Shown here piece by piece: positions 35,275-44,033 of a DNA stretch of 64,000 nt; the stretch's first letter is position 1, and the number at the start of each line of letters is the position of its first letter. The stretch is from Sphingomicrobium marinum (GTDB lineage: Bacteria > Pseudomonadota > Alphaproteobacteria > Sphingomonadales > Sphingomonadaceae), in contig NZ_JANPVQ010000001.1 of the NCBI RefSeq assembly GCF_026157105.1, positions 1,543,501 through 1,607,500 of the forward strand, given 5' to 3'. The notes below the pieces were generated by a model. It did not search any database. It saw only the letters and a list, made by a program, of their open reading frames with translations, and was not told the DNA's origin. A program made the position numbers and the translations under genes.

Positions 35275-35688
35275 TCAGTCCTTGGGCGGGATGATCGGTT
35301 CGCTCCACAGCCAATTTTCCGAATAGCGGCGTTCCTCAAGGCTCAAGTCCTTGGCACGGATCGCCGGACGCTTGCTCTGCGGCAAAGATTTGGGCCGCGG
35401 CGTCGGCACGTGGCGCAGCAATTGTGCGGGCGCCAGCGGCTGGGCGAAGCTGACCCCGGCACGATGCTGGCGGAGCCAGGCGATACGGCCCGGCACCTTG
35501 AGATCGCCCTTGCGGAACAGGAGCTGGCTGCCCTCTACCGGCAGGTCGTCGCTTTCGATCAGGGCCCCGTCTGCCGACAGGTTCCTGAGCTTCACTTCGA
35601 CCGTACGGCCGCCGAATTCCAGCTCCGCCTTCATGAAGACGTGGCTGCGGCGTTCCTTGCGGTTATGGTTCATTGAGCTTTCGTCCAT
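35275..35688 (-). CDS. single PilZ-domain protein
   Basis: A 137-residue cytoplasmic protein with one PilZ domain of about 90 residues and a basic tail of about 45. The c-di-GMP motifs are intact: RKERR (RxxxR) near residue 10 and NLSADG (D/NxSxxG). The tail ends SENWLWSEPIIPPKD, with no recognised domain. It is convergent with the two-PilZ gene, with 45 bases between the stops. The start is ATG at 35688; an ATG five codons in is also possible. A pili cluster in the same window is a plausible but unproven output. Confidence 0.8.
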   Translation of the reverse strand: MDESSMNHNRKERRSHVFMKAELEFGGRTVEVKLRNLSADGALIESDDLPVEGSQLLFRKGDLKVPGRIAWLRQHRAGVSFAQPLAPAQLLRHVPTPRPKSLPQSKRPAIRAKDLSLEERRYSENWLWSEPIIPPKD

Positions 35689-35744
35689 GACGAATGCAAT
35701 TAAGTGAAATCGGTAAATAGCTGCTTAAAGACGCCGCGAAAAAA

Positions 35745-36386
35745 TCATGCGCGTACGAGTCGCAGCATCATATTATTGGCAGGCATCAGCCTTTTTTCGA
35801 CGAATCGAAGGTCACGCTCCTCCGCCTCGGCAACCAAATCCTCGACGCGGCGCAGCCCCCACCGCGAATCGCGGTCCTTGAGTGATTCGTCGAATGCCAG
35901 ATTGCTCGCCGCGGTTTCTATGTCGTCCGCACGCCAAGGCCCGTATAAGATCAGTTGGCCGTCCTTGGACAATAGTCGTTGCGCGCCATTGAGCAGTCCC
36001 AGCGTCGCTTCCCATGGCGCGATATGCGCCATGTTGATCGACAGGATCACATCGGCGCGATCAAGATCCCAGTCGCCATCGCGCGTATCGATCATCAGTG
36101 GGCCGAACAGATTGTCGGGACCGGCCTCCTGCCGCCACGCCTCGATCGAGGCGAGCGCCAGCGGGTCGGGATCGCTCGGCTGCCATTCGAGATCCGGAAA
36201 ACGCTTGGCAAAAGCCAGCGCGTGTTCGCCAGTCCCGCTTGAGGTCTCGAGCACCAGGCCCTTGGCTGGTAGCCATTCCTCGAGAACATCACCGATAAAT
36301 GTGACGTTGCGCGCTGAGGCGGGCGCATGGCGCTTCGCCTCCGCGCCGAGGTCGCCCATCGTATAGGGTGGAATTTGTTCAGCCAC
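35745..36386 (-). CDS. DUF938 family SAM-dependent methyltransferase-like protein
   Basis: A 213-residue member of DUF938, related to class I methyltransferases. It has a SAM-motif-like VLETSSGTGEHALAFAKRFP, the second-strand segment WQPSDPDP, and AHIAPWEATLGLLNGAQRLL. Substrate and function are unknown. It starts at GTG at 36386 and overlaps the ABA4-like gene by 8 bases. It therefore lies at the tail of the glycine-cleavage operon. Confidence 0.8.
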   Translation of the reverse strand: MAEQIPPYTMGDLGAEAKRHAPASARNVTFIGDVLEEWLPAKGLVLETSSGTGEHALAFAKRFPDLEWQPSDPDPLALASIEAWRQEAGPDNLFGPLMIDTRDGDWDLDRADVILSINMAHIAPWEATLGLLNGAQRLLSKDGQLILYGPWRADDIETAASNLAFDESLKDRDSRWGLRRVEDLVAEAEERDLRFVEKRLMPANNMMLRLVRA

Positions 36387-36816
36387 GCGCCACCTTCCGT
36401 GCCGCCGGCTCGCGGATGATCATCCACAAGAACAAGCCCAATGGCCCGGCCATCAACGTGAGGAAAAGCACCGGAAGCTGCACCAGGCGCGAAATCTTCT
36501 TGATGTCCGCATCCCTGGCGATCCATTGGCCGACGAATAGGTCGAAAGCGAGATAGTGCGTCCATCCGATGACAATGCCAGCGTCCGTCCCGAATAATCC
36601 CCGAATGCCTTCGATGCTGCCGAAGGCACCGAAATCTAATCCGCCTTCACTCGCCACCAAGCTGACGAGTCCGACGCTATAAATGCCCGCAAGAAGTCCG
36701 ATCCCGAGATAGAATACCAGCGCATGGATCTTGGGACCGCGCGGGGTAAAGGCCAGCAGCACCCACCCGATCATCGCGATGATGTTGATCACCGTGAAGA
36801 CGAAGCCCCAGTCCAT
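36379..36816 (-). CDS. ABA4-like (DUF4281) membrane protein
   Basis: A 145-residue membrane protein with four hydrophobic segments, matching the ABA4/DUF4281 family. The plant member ABA4 is needed for neoxanthin synthesis. The family pattern GWTHYLAFDLFVGQWIARDA and the PLGLFLWMIIR ending are clear. Its bacterial role is not established; a link to carotenoid pigments, common in sphingomonads, is inference. Its ATG shares one base with the gcvPB stop and it overlaps the DUF938 gene, so it is translated from the gcv transcript. Confidence 0.8.
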   Translation of the reverse strand: MDWGFVFTVINIIAMIGWVLLAFTPRGPKIHALVFYLGIGLLAGIYSVGLVSLVASEGGLDFGAFGSIEGIRGLFGTDAGIVIGWTHYLAFDLFVGQWIARDADIKKISRLVQLPVLFLTLMAGPLGLFLWMIIREPAARKVARG

Positions 36817-38432
36817 CAGCCGCCGCCGTATCGCGCGCCCAAACCGGTCGAGCTGCCATCGGGCGCAGGCGTCTTGTGCGCCAGCACTGGCTTGCGCGCC
36901 GCCAGCGTCTCGTCGAGCCGCGCGCGCGGCGCGTAATACGGGGCGCCCTTCAGGCTCTCATCGCCCGCCTTGGCGCGTTCGACGACATGGCGAAACGCTT
37001 CGATGAATTGGTCGAGGCCATCGCGGCTTTCGGTTTCGGTCGGCTCCACCAGCATCGCGCCGTGCACCACCAGCGGGAAATACATCGTCATCGGGTGATA
37101 GCCCTCATCGATTAGCCCCTTGGCCAGATCGAGCGTGCTGATGCCCTCGGCAAATCCCTTGTCCGAAAAAATCGCCTCATGCATGCACGGCCCCGAATGC
37201 GCGTAGGGCGCGTCGAGCAAATCTTCCATCCGCCGAAGGATGTAATTGGCGTTGAGCACGGCATCTTCCGATACCTGCTTCAATCCATCAGCGCCGTGGC
37301 TCTTCATGTAAGTAAGCGCGCGCGTGAACATCCCCATCTGGCCGTGGAAGGCGGTCATGCGGCCGAAACTGTCGAGCGGACCGCCGAAATGTTCGGTCTC
37401 GAAGGCCGCGGCATCCTCTTCCTCGATGAGATGGACAAAGCCGTCCTTGGTTCGCGCCGTGTAGGGCAAAGGCGCGAAACGAGCGAGCGCTTCGGACAGC
37501 ACCACCGGGCCAGAGCCAGGCCCGCCGCCGCCATGCGGGGTCGAGAAGGTCTTGTGCAAATTGAGATGCATTGCGTCGATGCCAAGATCACCAGGCCGGA
37601 CGCGGCCGACGATGGCGTTGAAATTGGCGCCGTCGCAGTAGACGTAGCCCCCCGCCTCATGCACCGCATCCGAAATCTTTTTCATGTCGGGTTCGAACAG
37701 GCCACACGTGTTGGGATTGGTAATCATCACGCCCGCGACATCGGGGCCGAGCCGTGCCCTGAGCGCTTCGAGGTCGACGCGTCCCGCCGCATTCGCGGGG
37801 ATATTCTCGACGCGGTAGCCGGCAAAGGCGGCGGTGGCAGGATTGGTGCCATGCGCGCTTTCGGGCACCAGCACCACCTCGCGCGGATCGCCGCGCGCTT
37901 CCAGGGCGGCGCGGATGCAGAGAATGCCGCACAATTCGCCGTGTGCGCCTGCCTTGGGCGTCATCGCGACACCATGCATGCCAGTGAGGATGATCAGCCA
38001 ATGGGCGAGCTCATTGATGCATTCGAGCGCGCCCTGCACGGTTTCGACCGGCTGGAGCGGATGAACGTCGGCAAAGCCCGGCAGCCTCGCCATTTTCTCA
38101 TTAAGCCGCGGGTTATGCTTCATCGTGCAGCTACCCAGCGGAAAGACACCGAGGTCGATGCCGTAATTCTGGCGGCTGAGACGCGTATAGTGACGCACCG
38201 CTTCGGGTTCGGTCAGACCGGGCAGGTTGACGCGGCCGCGTTCCAGCCGGCCGATGCGCGGGGTGAAATCACCCGGGTCGTCGATATCGACGCCCGACTT
38301 GAGATCGTGCCCGATCTCGAAGAGCAATTTTTCTTCCAGCATCAGCGCCTTGTTGCCCGTCATCGTTGCGGGGGCATCGCCGTCAATGTTCGCCGGGGAT
38401 TTGGGCGCCCAGCCCGAGGGATTCTCGGCCAT
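36816..38432 (-). CDS. gcvPB: glycine dehydrogenase (decarboxylating) subunit 2
   Basis: P-protein beta subunit; with GcvPA it decarboxylates glycine and passes the aminomethyl group to lipoyl-GcvH. The 538 residues hold the PLP lysine K294 in LNLHKTFSTPHGGGGPGSG, plus the regions YGIDLGVFPLGSCTMKHNPR and VYCDGANFNAIVGRVRPGD. The N-terminus has an Ala/Pro-rich extension before GNKALMLEEKLLFE. The start ATG shares one base with the gcvPA stop. The split P-protein (PA + PB) is typical of Firmicutes and of many alphaproteobacteria. Confidence 0.96.
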   Translation of the reverse strand: MAENPSGWAPKSPANIDGDAPATMTGNKALMLEEKLLFEIGHDLKSGVDIDDPGDFTPRIGRLERGRVNLPGLTEPEAVRHYTRLSRQNYGIDLGVFPLGSCTMKHNPRLNEKMARLPGFADVHPLQPVETVQGALECINELAHWLIILTGMHGVAMTPKAGAHGELCGILCIRAALEARGDPREVVLVPESAHGTNPATAAFAGYRVENIPANAAGRVDLEALRARLGPDVAGVMITNPNTCGLFEPDMKKISDAVHEAGGYVYCDGANFNAIVGRVRPGDLGIDAMHLNLHKTFSTPHGGGGPGSGPVVLSEALARFAPLPYTARTKDGFVHLIEEEDAAAFETEHFGGPLDSFGRMTAFHGQMGMFTRALTYMKSHGADGLKQVSEDAVLNANYILRRMEDLLDAPYAHSGPCMHEAIFSDKGFAEGISTLDLAKGLIDEGYHPMTMYFPLVVHGAMLVEPTETESRDGLDQFIEAFRHVVERAKAGDESLKGAPYYAPRARLDETLAARKPVLAHKTPAPDGSSTGLGARYGGG

Positions 38433-39787
38433 TACAGCACCTCCTTCAGCGCTGCTTCGAGCGCATCGATATCCGCATCGCTGACCGTCTCGGTCACCGC
38501 GACAAGCAGGCCATTTTTCAACGTATCTTCCGTCGGATAGAGGCGACCGAGCGACACGCCGCCAAGCACGCCGGCATCCGCCATCGCGCGCACCGCAGGC
38601 CGCGCTTCGATCGGCAGGCGGATCGCGAACTCGTTGAAAAACGTCTCGTTGATGACGTCGACGCCCGGAAGCGACGCCAAGCGATCCGCGACCTGGCAAG
38701 CCTTGGCATGGTTGAGCTTCGCCAACCGCTCCAGCCCTGCGCCGCCGAGCAGTGTCATATGGATCGAGAAAGCGAGCGCACACAGGCCCGAATTGGTGCA
38801 GATGTTGCTCGTCGCCTTTTCGCGGCGGATATGCTGTTCGCGGGTCGAGAGCGTAAGCACATAGCCGCGCTTGCCGGTGGCATCGACGGTTTCGCCCGCG
38901 AGGCGCCCTGGCATCTGGCGGACATATTTCTCCTTACAGGCGAACAGGCCGACATAGGGCCCGCCGAATTGCAGCCCGACGCCGAGCGACTGCCCCTCGC
39001 CCACCACGATATCGGCGCCTATTTCGCCCGGTGCTTTCAGCATGCCGAGCGCAACCGGCTCGGTCACGACCGCGATCAGCAGCGCCTTGTGCTCTTGGCA
39101 TTTGTCAGACAGCGCCGACAAATCGTCGATCCGGCCAACAATGTCGGGGTATTGGACGACCACGCAGCTCGTATCGTCATCGACCTGGTCGATCAGCTTG
39201 GCGACATCGGTGTTTGCCTCGAGGCCGGGTGCCGCATAGCGCAGGTCGTCCTTGGTGAACTTCGCCATCGTCTGGCAGACCGACACATAATGCGGATGCA
39301 GCCCGCTCGACAGCAGCGCCTTGCCCCGCCGCGTGATGCGCCGCGCCATCACGATCGCTTCCCAGCACGCCGTCGAGCCATCGTACATCGAGGCATTCGC
39401 GATTTCGGTGCCGTAGAGCCGCGCGACCTGTGTCTGGAACTCGAACAGCATCTGCAGCGTGCCCTGAGCGATTTCGGGCTGGTAGGGCGTGTAGGCGGTC
39501 AGGAATTCGCCGCGCTGGATCAGGTGATCGACCGATGCCGGCACATGGTGCCGATAAGCTCCCGCCCCAAGGAAGAAGGGCACCTCGCCCGCCACGATGT
39601 TGCGCGATGCCATGCGCTTCATGTCGCGCTCGACCGCCATCTCGCTGGCATGCATCGGAAGATCGCGGATCGGCCCGTCGAGACGGGCTTCTTCCGGCAC
39701 ATCGACAAAAAGATCGTCGATCGTCGTCGCGCCGATGACCTCGAGCATCTTCGCCCGGTCATGATCGGATTGCGGCAAATAGCGCAT
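38432..39787 (-). CDS. gcvPA: glycine dehydrogenase (decarboxylating) subunit 1
   Basis: P-protein alpha subunit, 451 residues. The start MRYLPQSDHDRAKML and the PSSVDH-type region HHVPASVDHLIQRGEFLTAYTPYQPEIAQGTLQ (in short segments) are family marks, as are STREQHIRREKATSNICTN and FQTQVARL. It lacks the PLP lysine, as expected for this subunit. The ATG at 39787 was chosen because an upstream in-frame extension enters the preceding gene. It begins 2 bases after the stop of the small unknown gene and ends overlapping gcvPB by one base. Confidence 0.95.
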   Translation of the reverse strand: MRYLPQSDHDRAKMLEVIGATTIDDLFVDVPEEARLDGPIRDLPMHASEMAVERDMKRMASRNIVAGEVPFFLGAGAYRHHVPASVDHLIQRGEFLTAYTPYQPEIAQGTLQMLFEFQTQVARLYGTEIANASMYDGSTACWEAIVMARRITRRGKALLSSGLHPHYVSVCQTMAKFTKDDLRYAAPGLEANTDVAKLIDQVDDDTSCVVVQYPDIVGRIDDLSALSDKCQEHKALLIAVVTEPVALGMLKAPGEIGADIVVGEGQSLGVGLQFGGPYVGLFACKEKYVRQMPGRLAGETVDATGKRGYVLTLSTREQHIRREKATSNICTNSGLCALAFSIHMTLLGGAGLERLAKLNHAKACQVADRLASLPGVDVINETFFNEFAIRLPIEARPAVRAMADAGVLGGVSLGRLYPTEDTLKNGLLVAVTETVSDADIDALEAALKEVL

Positions 39788-39789
39788 TG

Positions 39790-40137
39790 TCAGTACTTCA
39801 CTTTCCATTTCTTGGGCGTGAGTTCGGGCGGCCGGTCCGTGCAGACAAACTCACCGCTAAAACAGGTGGCATCTACAGTAGCGGTCAGTTTAACCCGAAC
39901 CGGGGCCTGTGCGCCCACCACGGTGTCGAAGATCGTCCCGCTTGCAATCGAGAGTGACGGCGCATCCATATCGCGATGATCTCGAATGGCGCAGTCATAC
40001 CCTTGGCATCGCATCACCCAGCCCTCGATCACGACTTCCTTGCCATGAAAATCGCTCGGCGCAGCCTTCATCTCCTCCACCGTCGTGTTGACCGGCGCAA
40101 AAAGCGCGGCAAGAATGATGGAGGAAGCAAGGATCAC
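39790..40137 (-). CDS. small exported protein of unknown function inside the gcv operon
   Basis: A 115-residue protein I do not recognise. Residues 1-14 ([14 protein letters not shown]) look like a signal peptide. The mature part has four cysteines in two pairs, RCQGYDC and [10 protein letters not shown], which could form disulfides. A beta-rich segment [14 protein letters not shown] resembles an OB-fold opening (inference). It begins at GTG in the last four bases of gcvH (GTGA) and ends 2 bases before gcvPA, so it is translated from the riboswitch-controlled transcript. It interrupts the usual gcvT-gcvH-gcvPA order. Confidence 0.65.
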   Translation of the reverse strand: MILASSIILAALFAPVNTTVEEMKAAPSDFHGKEVVIEGWVMRCQGYDCAIRDHRDMDAPSLSIASGTIFDTVVGAQAPVRVKLTATVDATCFSGEFVCTDRPPELTPKKWKVKY

Positions 40138-40505
40138 AGCGTCTTCACCCAGTCGCGATATTCGTCTTCGGCCATCAGGCCGTCTAGTTCGGACGTGTCG
40201 GCGAGCTTCAGTTTGAAGAACCAGCCCTCGCCTTCCGGATCTTCGTTCACTAGCGCGGGGTTATCTGCGAGCGCTTCATTGCCTTCGAGCACTTCGCCCG
40301 AAACCGGCGCATAGACGTCCGAGGCTGCCTTCACGCTCTCGACCACCGCAGCATCGTCGCCCTTGGCGACATCGCGGCCCGCTTCGGGCGTTTCGGCGAA
40401 CACGATATCGCCCAATTGCTGCTGCGCGTGGTCCGAGATCCCGACCGTGGCGACATCGCCTTCGACGCGGACCCATTCATGTTCCTTGGTGAAATAGAGG
40501 CTCAT
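40134..40505 (-). CDS. gcvH: glycine cleavage system H protein
   Basis: A lipoyl-carrying protein that shuttles the aminomethyl group between the P, T and L proteins. The 123 residues start [11 protein letters not shown] and carry the lipoylated Lys59 in [16 protein letters not shown]. The tail [15 protein letters not shown] is typical. The ATG at 40505 shares one base with the gcvT stop; a GTG one codon earlier is also possible. Confidence 0.97.
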   Translation of the reverse strand: MSLYFTKEHEWVRVEGDVATVGISDHAQQQLGDIVFAETPEAGRDVAKGDDAAVVESVKAASDVYAPVSGEVLEGNEALADNPALVNEDPEGEGWFFKLKLADTSELDGLMAEDEYRDWVKTL

Positions 40506-41623
40506 CACTTCTTCCCCTTGCGGTGATAATTGTGCGGCACGAAGGGCATCTGCGCTACTTCGGCCTGAAAAACCTTGCCGCGCTGCGACAGCTGGACCTT
40601 GGTCCCCGGCGAAGCCATCGCGGTCGGCACATAGGCCATCGCGATCGGACGCTGGAGCGAGGGCGAGAAGCCGCCGCTCGTCACCTTGCCGACCTCGTTG
40701 CCTTCTTCATCGATGACCATCGCGCCTTCACGCACGGGCTGGCGACCTTCGACGTTGAGGCCGACGCGTTTGGTGATGGCGCCATTGGCCAGCTCATCGA
40801 GGAGTCGTTCGGCCCCGGCAAAGCCGCCTTCGGCGCGGCGGCGCTTGGAGATTGCGAAGCCGAGGTCCGCCATCACGGGCGTCGTCTCGGTATCAAGATC
40901 GTGCCCGTAGAGCGGCAGCCCCGCTTCGAGCCGCAGCGAATCGCGTGCGCCTAGCCCGACCGGCTTGACCCGTTCATCGGCCGCGAGCGTTTCGGCGAGC
41001 GCGGTGGCGTATTCTGCCGCGATAGAAATTTCGACCCCGTCTTCGCCCGTGTAGCCCGCGCGGCTTACCCATAGGAACGCGTCGTTCCAGACCATGCCCT
41101 TGGACGACATGAAGCCCAGATCGCTGATGTCGCCGATCACGTCGGTAATAACGGCGGCAGCTTCAGGTCCCTGCAAGGCCAGCAGCGCTTGACCTTCGTG
41201 ATGCTTGATCTCGATCCCGTCGGGCAGCCGTCGGCGCATATTTTCGATATCGCCATGCTTGCAGGCACCGTTGACGACCATCGCGTAATGGCTCGTCGTT
41301 GGCGTCACCACCTTGGTAACGATGAGGTCGTCGATGATCCCGCCATCCTCGGCGAGCAGCATCGAATAACGCAGCTTATTGTCGCCAAGGCCCTTGATGT
41401 CGCCGGGCAGCAGCGTCTCTAGCGCTTCGGCGACATCGTCGCCATGAAAGGTAAGCTGCCCCATATGGCTGACGTCGAACAGGCCGGCATGCTCGCGGGT
41501 CCAGAGATGTTCGGCCATAATGCCCTCATACTGGACCGGCATGGAATAACCCGCGAACGGCACCATGCGACCGCCCCTTGCAATGTGCCAGTCATTGAGA
41601 GGAAGGGTTTTCGGGTCCGACAC
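40505..41623 (-). CDS. gcvT: glycine cleavage system T protein (aminomethyltransferase)
   Basis: Transfers the one-carbon unit from the H protein to tetrahydrofolate and releases ammonia. The 372 residues show [30 protein letters not shown], the folate-site [10 protein letters not shown], and [16 protein letters not shown] chose the GTG at 41621-41623: it follows GGAGAAG at good spacing, whereas the frame upstream runs into the riboswitch. First gene of the operon after the glycine riboswitch. Confidence 0.96.
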   Translation of the reverse strand: MSDPKTLPLNDWHIARGGRMVPFAGYSMPVQYEGIMAEHLWTREHAGLFDVSHMGQLTFHGDDVAEALETLLPGDIKGLGDNKLRYSMLLAEDGGIIDDLIVTKVVTPTTSHYAMVVNGACKHGDIENMRRRLPDGIEIKHHEGQALLALQGPEAAAVITDVIGDISDLGFMSSKGMVWNDAFLWVSRAGYTGEDGVEISIAAEYATALAETLAADERVKPVGLGARDSLRLEAGLPLYGHDLDTETTPVMADLGFAISKRRRAEGGFAGAERLLDELANGAITKRVGLNVEGRQPVREGAMVIDEEGNEVGKVTSGGFSPSLQRPIAMAYVPTAMASPGTKVQLSQRGKVFQAEVAQMPFVPHNYHRKGKK

Positions 41624-41664
41624 GCGCGCTTCTCCAAGGTCCGAGGCCGCGTGAATGCGGTCCT

Positions 41665-41830
41665 CCAAACCCCCAGCCTGTCACTTGTGCCTGAGAGCAT
41701 GACCCCTTCGGCGCCCCGGCATTTCCCGGGATCTTTCCAGACTGTCGAGCGCGCACGGTCCTTTTGCCTGAGAGATTCCGGGGGCGGTTGCTCCTTCGGC
41801 GCCCGCGTGTCGAACGCGAGTCTCTCCCAT
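41665..41830 (-). promoter_or_regulatory. tandem glycine riboswitch (gcvT type) upstream of gcvT
   Basis: Two glycine aptamers lie in series on the minus strand, ending about 45 bases before the gcvT start. The first (about 41759-41828) begins GGGAGAGACTC, contains GCGCCGAAGGAGC and ends with ATCTCTCAGGCAAAAGGACCG. The second (about 41676-41745) contains GTCTGGAAAGATCCCGGG, GCGCCGAAGGGGTC and GCTCTCAGGCACAAGTGACAG. The repeated GCGCCGAAGG and CTCTCAGGCA elements match the conserved core of this class. In known cases glycine binding turns on the gcv genes. A short link of about 13 bases joins the two units. Confidence 0.93.
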
Positions 41831-41928
41831 GCGCCCACCCGGCCCGAAGACCGGAGACACGTCCTCCTCGCGCGGGTGCGCGCGGGAGTCAATTAGGATT
41901 GGCGCTCGTCGCGTCCGAAGGTGAAGAT

Positions 41929-42561
41929 TTAGCGCGTGACGTTGTAGCGCAGCTGTTCGGGCGTCAGCTGGAAGCCAACGAGATGCTCGAAAGTCGCGTT
42001 CTTCACGGCATCGCGCACGCTGGGGATCGTCAGCGGATCGACCGCAGCATCGACGTCACCCGGACGACGGCGGCGCGTGAGTTCGCGGCGTGCTTCTTCG
42101 GGGATTGTCGCCGCGCCGCGGTCCACGCGGATGGTCGCCTGACCGTTGGTTGCGGTGCGGATCGAGCCGGCTTCGAAATTCAGCACGATACGGCCGACCT
42201 TCTTCGAGGCCACCGTTTCGCCGCCCTGCATCGACACGTTGAAGATCGGCAACACCACCTGGCGCGCAGGCCCGGCATCGCGGCGCTGCGCCACCACGTC
42301 GAATGTCGCGACCGAGGTCACGTTCGCCGTGTCTTCATAGCAATTGGCGCGCAGGTTCGTGATCGCCGCCGAAACGTCGATAGCCGATGCCGCCGTGCTG
42401 TCGGCCGGGTCGAACAAGGTGATGTCGCCGGTGCCGGCCGGAATGGCGAGCTGCGGGCACGCCGACCGCTCGACGAAGATACCGCCTTGGCCGATGCGCC
42501 CCTCGCGCGAGCAGGCGGCGAGAGCAAGAAGGCCGATAAGCGGAAGAATGCGGGACGTCAT
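41929..42561 (-). CDS. lipoprotein of unknown function
   Basis: A 210-residue predicted lipoprotein with the lipobox LALAAC after a short signal ([11 protein letters not shown]). The mature part is beta-rich with alternating hydrophobic residues ([39 protein letters not shown]), suggesting an immunoglobulin-like or small barrel fold. It ends with a conserved-looking region [15 protein letters not shown]. No named domain is recognised. ATG at 42561 follows GAGGTACTTC. It is divergent from ispH (88 bases) and not part of the gcv operon, which runs in the same direction 100 bases on. Confidence 0.7.
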   Translation of the reverse strand: MTSRILPLIGLLALAACSREGRIGQGGIFVERSACPQLAIPAGTGDITLFDPADSTAASAIDVSAAITNLRANCYEDTANVTSVATFDVVAQRRDAGPARQVVLPIFNVSMQGGETVASKKVGRIVLNFEAGSIRTATNGQATIRVDRGAATIPEEARRELTRRRRPGDVDAAVDPLTIPSVRDAVKNATFEHLVGFQLTPEQLRYNVTR

Positions 42562-42649
42562 GAAGTACCTCGAGAATCTGAAAAGCTTGGCTCCCTCCAT
42601 AGGAAGGCGCTTTCAACCCCGCAAGCAATCGCTTACATGGGGTCCGACC

Positions 42650-43591
42650 ATGCAAAAGCCTTCACTTCATCTCAAAATTGCCGCCCCGCGCGGATTTTGC
42701 GCAGGCGTCGACCGCGCCATCCGGATCGTCGAACTCGCGCTCGAACGATATGGCCCGCCCGTCTACGTCCGTCACGAAATCGTGCATAACAAGTTCGTGG
42801 TCGACCGGCTGCGCGGAATGGGCGCGGTGTTCGTCGAAGAACTGGACAAGGTGCCGGACGGCGTTCCTGTCGTCTTTTCCGCGCACGGCGTACCCAAATC
42901 GGTGCCCGCCAAAGCGCAGGCCCGCGGCCTCGACTATCTCGATGCCACCTGCCCCCTCGTCTCCAAGGTCCACCGCCAGGCCGAACGCATGGTCGGAAAA
43001 GGCATGCAGATCCTGTTCGTGGGCCATGAAGGCCATCCCGAAGTCATCGGCACCTTCGGCCAAGTCGCGGAAGGCAGCATGCAGCTGGTGGAAACCGAAG
43101 AAGACGCGCGCACGGTCGAGGTGGCGAATCCCGATAATCTGGGATTCCTCACCCAAACAACGCTGTCGGTCGACGACACCGCCGCCATCATCGACATTTT
43201 GAAATCGCGCTTTCCAAATATTCAGGGCCCGCGCGGCGAGGACATCTGCTACGCCACGTCCAATCGCCAGGCGGCGGTCAAACAGATCGCGCAAAGCTGC
43301 GACAAGATGCTGGTGATCGGTGCGCCCAACAGCTCGAATAGCCGGCGTTTGGCCGAGGTCGCCGAACGCATGGACGTGCCGTCGCGTCTCGTGCAGCGCG
43401 CCAGCGACATCGACTGGGACTGGCTGGGCGAACCCTCGTGCCTTGGCGTGACGGCCGGTGCCTCGGCCCCCGAAGTCCTCGTGCGCGAAGTCATCGATGC
43501 AATCGCCGAGCGCTTCGAGGTTATCGAAGAAGAAGCCGAGCACGAGCCAGAAGCCATGGTGTTCAAACTGCCGAGGCAGCTCGTTGCCTGA
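42650..43591 (+). CDS. ispH: 4-hydroxy-3-methylbut-2-enyl diphosphate reductase
   Basis: The last enzyme of the MEP isoprenoid pathway, an iron-sulfur protein producing IPP and DMAPP. The 313 residues contain the three cluster cysteines: Cys17 in [11 protein letters not shown], Cys101 in [12 protein letters not shown], and one in [14 protein letters not shown]. The [10 protein letters not shown] and [11 protein letters not shown] motifs are also present. ATG at 42650; a long open frame upstream has no similarity. It overlaps rnhA by 8 bases. The enzyme supplies precursors for ubiquinone and carotenoids. Confidence 0.97.
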   Translation: MQKPSLHLKIAAPRGFCAGVDRAIRIVELALERYGPPVYVRHEIVHNKFVVDRLRGMGAVFVEELDKVPDGVPVVFSAHGVPKSVPAKAQARGLDYLDATCPLVSKVHRQAERMVGKGMQILFVGHEGHPEVIGTFGQVAEGSMQLVETEEDARTVEVANPDNLGFLTQTTLSVDDTAAIIDILKSRFPNIQGPRGEDICYATSNRQAAVKQIAQSCDKMLVIGAPNSSNSRRLAEVAERMDVPSRLVQRASDIDWDWLGEPSCLGVTAGASAPEVLVREVIDAIAERFEVIEEEAEHEPEAMVFKLPRQLVA

Positions 43592-44030
43592 CGATCTCGT
43601 AGAGATTTTCACCGATGGTAGCTGCAAGGGCAATCCAGGCCCCGGCGGCTGGGGTGCCGTCCTGCGCATGGGGCAGCATGAAAAAGAGCTGTCGGGCGGC
43701 GATGTCGAGACCACCAACAATCGCATGGAAATGACGGCGGCGATCGAAGCGCTCAATGCGCTCAAGCGTCCGTGCAAGGTCACGCTGACCACCGACAGCA
43801 CCTATGTGCGCGATGGGATCACCAAGTGGATTCACGGCTGGAAAAAGAATGGCTGGAAAAACGCGGCCAGGAAGCCCGTCAAGAATGCCGACTTATGGCA
43901 GGCGCTCGAAGAGGCGGCGGCGCGGCACGACGTCACGTGGAAGTGGGTCAAGGGCCATGCCGGCCATCCGGAAAACGAGCGCGCCGACGAACTGGCAACT
44001 GCGCAGGCCAAGAACTGGGCCTGCGAATAA
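43584..44030 (+). CDS. rnhA: ribonuclease HI
   Basis: Degrades the RNA of RNA-DNA hybrids. The 148 residues have the carboxylate set in [43 protein letters not shown] and [11 protein letters not shown], and the basic handle [13 protein letters not shown]. The start is TTG at 43584 inside the end of ispH, the only sensible start before the conserved core. It ends 3 bases before the convergent oxidoreductase. Confidence 0.96.
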   Translation: MPDDLVEIFTDGSCKGNPGPGGWGAVLRMGQHEKELSGGDVETTNNRMEMTAAIEALNALKRPCKVTLTTDSTYVRDGITKWIHGWKKNGWKNAARKPVKNADLWQALEEAAARHDVTWKWVKGHAGHPENERADELATAQAKNWACE

Positions 44031-44033
44031 TCT

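Noticed and set aside
41624-41668. Start of gcvT 15 codons further upstream
   Set aside because: That start would lie in the distal end of the glycine riboswitch, and the GTG at 41623 has a better-placed ribosome-binding sequence and matches the family N-terminus.
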